In this document: piece by piece, positions 62,590 through 64,000 of the stretch
Position numbering within the stretch: position 1 is the stretch's first letter
Layout of the letters: each line of letters starts with the position of its first letter
Origin: Humulus lupulus
Taxonomy: Eukaryota; Streptophyta; Magnoliopsida; Rosales; Cannabaceae
Reading direction: 5' to 3'
Assembly: GCF_963169125.1 (NCBI RefSeq)
Contig: NC_084798.1
Location: 103,309,970 to 103,373,969, forward strand
Length of the DNA stretch: 64,000 nt
Notes under the pieces: model-generated
What the model was told of the DNA's origin: nothing
Database searches by the model: none
Seen by the model: only the letters and a program-made list of their open reading frames with translations
Translations under genes and position numbers: made by a program

Positions 62590-63026
62590 CATCACCGGCT
62601 GTCATAAACCTACAAAAGTAATAAATGCATAAAACCACATGTGATAATCATTGGATCACAGCAAAACAAAAAGTGACTTACTGAATCTTGTTTCCAAATA
62701 CCATGGAGTAATAATGATTCCTTTTCTTTTCAATAAAAATAAAAGCATGCAAGTAAAAAACTGTGTTTTTTTTAATAAAGTAAAAAACTATGTTAACAAA
62801 ACCATTTCATAATAAATGCTACAATATTAAATTTGCACTTTACTAGTCTTAACCATACCTATGCAATAGCCACCAACTAAACTCCCATACTAAAGAAACT
62901 AATTGCCAAGTGAAATCTCAAGAAGACTAGGAATTTGAGAAGCTACCAACAAAGGTACTTGAAATACTGTGCTTACAACAAATGCAAGATGCTCCAATAA
63001 AATCTGAGAACCAGCAACTTTATACT
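62590..63026. other. CACTA interior between LTR E and LTR I
   Basis: AT-rich sequence with no recognised gene or repeat. Confidence 0.4.
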
Positions 63027-64000
63027 TGTTGACGCGGTTCTTCGCCAACAGGTAATTAAGAAAAGAAGAGAAAGGGATTAGTGCTTAGGTTGAACCGAAA
63101 TAGATAAATGATCTTAGAAATGAAATGGTGACTCAAGAAACATTTTTTAAGTGGTTCAAAGGTTAAAATCCTTCTACTCCATTAGTCAATATTATTGCTA
63201 TATACTGGATATTTGATTACAGGGTATTTCTTACAATATATCTTCCAACCCCCTACAACTCCCAGGGTCCCCATATTTATAGGAAAAGGCACCTGGGAGT
63301 TGGTAAGAAGGTCATCCCGTGACCTTCTTACCTATCATGTCAACTCTGTGACATTCATGATTAATTCCTAAACCTGACACATAAGTGTGGTCAAATCAAT
63401 AGGTAAGGGGATAATGGGCCGCACGGCCCAACCCAGTCGTGGGTGTCTGAATACGCACGTTCCTGTTGCGTGTCCGAGAAGTCAGGGGTATATCAGACAC
63501 GTGATGTCTGATATATGCACGTTTACCTTGCGTGATTAACTTTATAAAAGGTCACAGCCTTCAACTCCAGCTCGTACCACGAGCTGGATGCTTCCCTCGA
63601 CCTGTGGTCTTCAGAGCCCAGGCTCAGTCCTTAAGAAATCTTGGCGAACCCTTAGGTTACCTCGAGTTAAGGAGGTAGGACCTTACGATGGCAACTCCGG
63701 TCTTGGGGATGTTCATGTGGTAGTCGTGATTAGGCCGTATCTCAGCTCGCTAATCAGCCCGTGGGAAAATCAAGGCGTACATCTGCCTCCCAAGCCTCTG
63801 CTCGCGGTACACGACATCGTGTAGGGCCACAGTAGGGGCTTTTAGGCTTCCCCCTGAACTCTTCATATTCCACATTCTATGCAGGCGCCGAATACGTGGA
63901 ACATCGTGGTTGGTGACGATACGTCTTCCGAGAACCGCATTTAATGGCCTAGCTTATGCCCAGCCGTCGTTTCGCCTTTCGAGTGGAGGACCTTGGATCC
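63027..64000 (+). mobile_element. Start of an LTR (family I), continuing past the window
   Basis: It begins TGTTGACGCGGTTCTTCG and matches the layout of LTR E: an early CCCCATATTTATAGG box (near 63270), and a second TTTATAAAAGG at 63541. Two perfect hairpins flank the latter: 63489-63515 (11-bp arms TATATCAGACA/TGTCTGATATA) and 63567-63587 (9-bp arms CCAGCTCGT/ACGAGCTGG). The preceding bases are ATACT. Its right end is not in the window, so whether it is solo or part of an element is unknown. Confidence 0.65.

Larger units (their letters stand above)
59728..64000. mobile_element. CACTA (En/Spm) transposon, one end, carrying nested LTRs
   Basis: CACTACAAGAAAA at 59728 is the typical CACTA terminus, preceded by ATA as the expected 3-bp duplication. 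The following 400 bp hold at least ten copies of TGTGTTAT or its reverse ATAACACA/ATAACAC (about 59765-60105), in both orientations, as expected of subterminal transposase-binding repeats. No opposite end (TGTAGTG) was found, so the element probably extends past the window or is truncated. No transposase domain is visible. Solo LTR E and LTR I lie inside. Confidence 0.75.

Overview
The window is nuclear DNA of a flowering plant, most likely a eudicot. It holds one intron-rich host gene with AT-rich introns and plant splice sites, set in a dense, nested bed of plant LTR retrotransposons (Ty3/gypsy chromovirus, Ty3/gypsy Tat-type, Ty1/copia), a CACTA transposon end, a Harbinger remnant and a tRNA-derived SINE. 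The style would fit Rosales such as Cannabaceae, but that is only an impression; the species cannot be fixed by reading alone.

The only convincing host gene is at 11667-16830 (+). It has nine coding exons and encodes a plant bromodomain protein of about 934 residues, resembling the BRD1/BRD2/BRD13 group of SWI/SNF (BRM-type) complex subunits. A stem-loop lies in its leader, a SINE in intron 5 and a four-copy 42-bp repeat in its last exon.

Layout. 1-7515: 3' part of a chromovirus (family A), with its RT frame cut by a Copia-like solo LTR (1320-2411). 7516-9001: part of an older family A LTR in opposite orientation, which itself interrupts a Harbinger transposase (9002-9278). 9279-17780: intergenic DNA and the bromodomain gene. 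17781-40830: an old minus-strand element H, split by solo LTR G. G runs from 19323 to 40019 and was split by four later insertions: solo LTR A2, solo LTR B, a decayed Copia element and a complete Tat-type element (Tat2, 553-bp LTRs). 40835-46616: a decayed minus-strand chromovirus (F). 46617-59727: a Tat-type element (Tat1), broken by solo LTR A3 (itself split by solo LTR C1) and by a circularly permuted piece of family C (integrase, LTR, primer-binding site, gag). 59728-64000: one end of a CACTA transposon, carrying solo LTR E with an exact 34/68-bp GC-rich array and the start of another LTR (I).

Seven solo LTRs have TG...CA or near-canonical termini and matching 5-bp target duplications, so LTR-LTR recombination has been a major force here. 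All retroelement reading frames look dead. The most unusual signal is non-coding: several unrelated LTR families carry clusters of short GC-rich palindromic words, in several cases upstream of a TATA-like box. In two families, repeated hairpin units differ by paired changes that keep the arms complementary.
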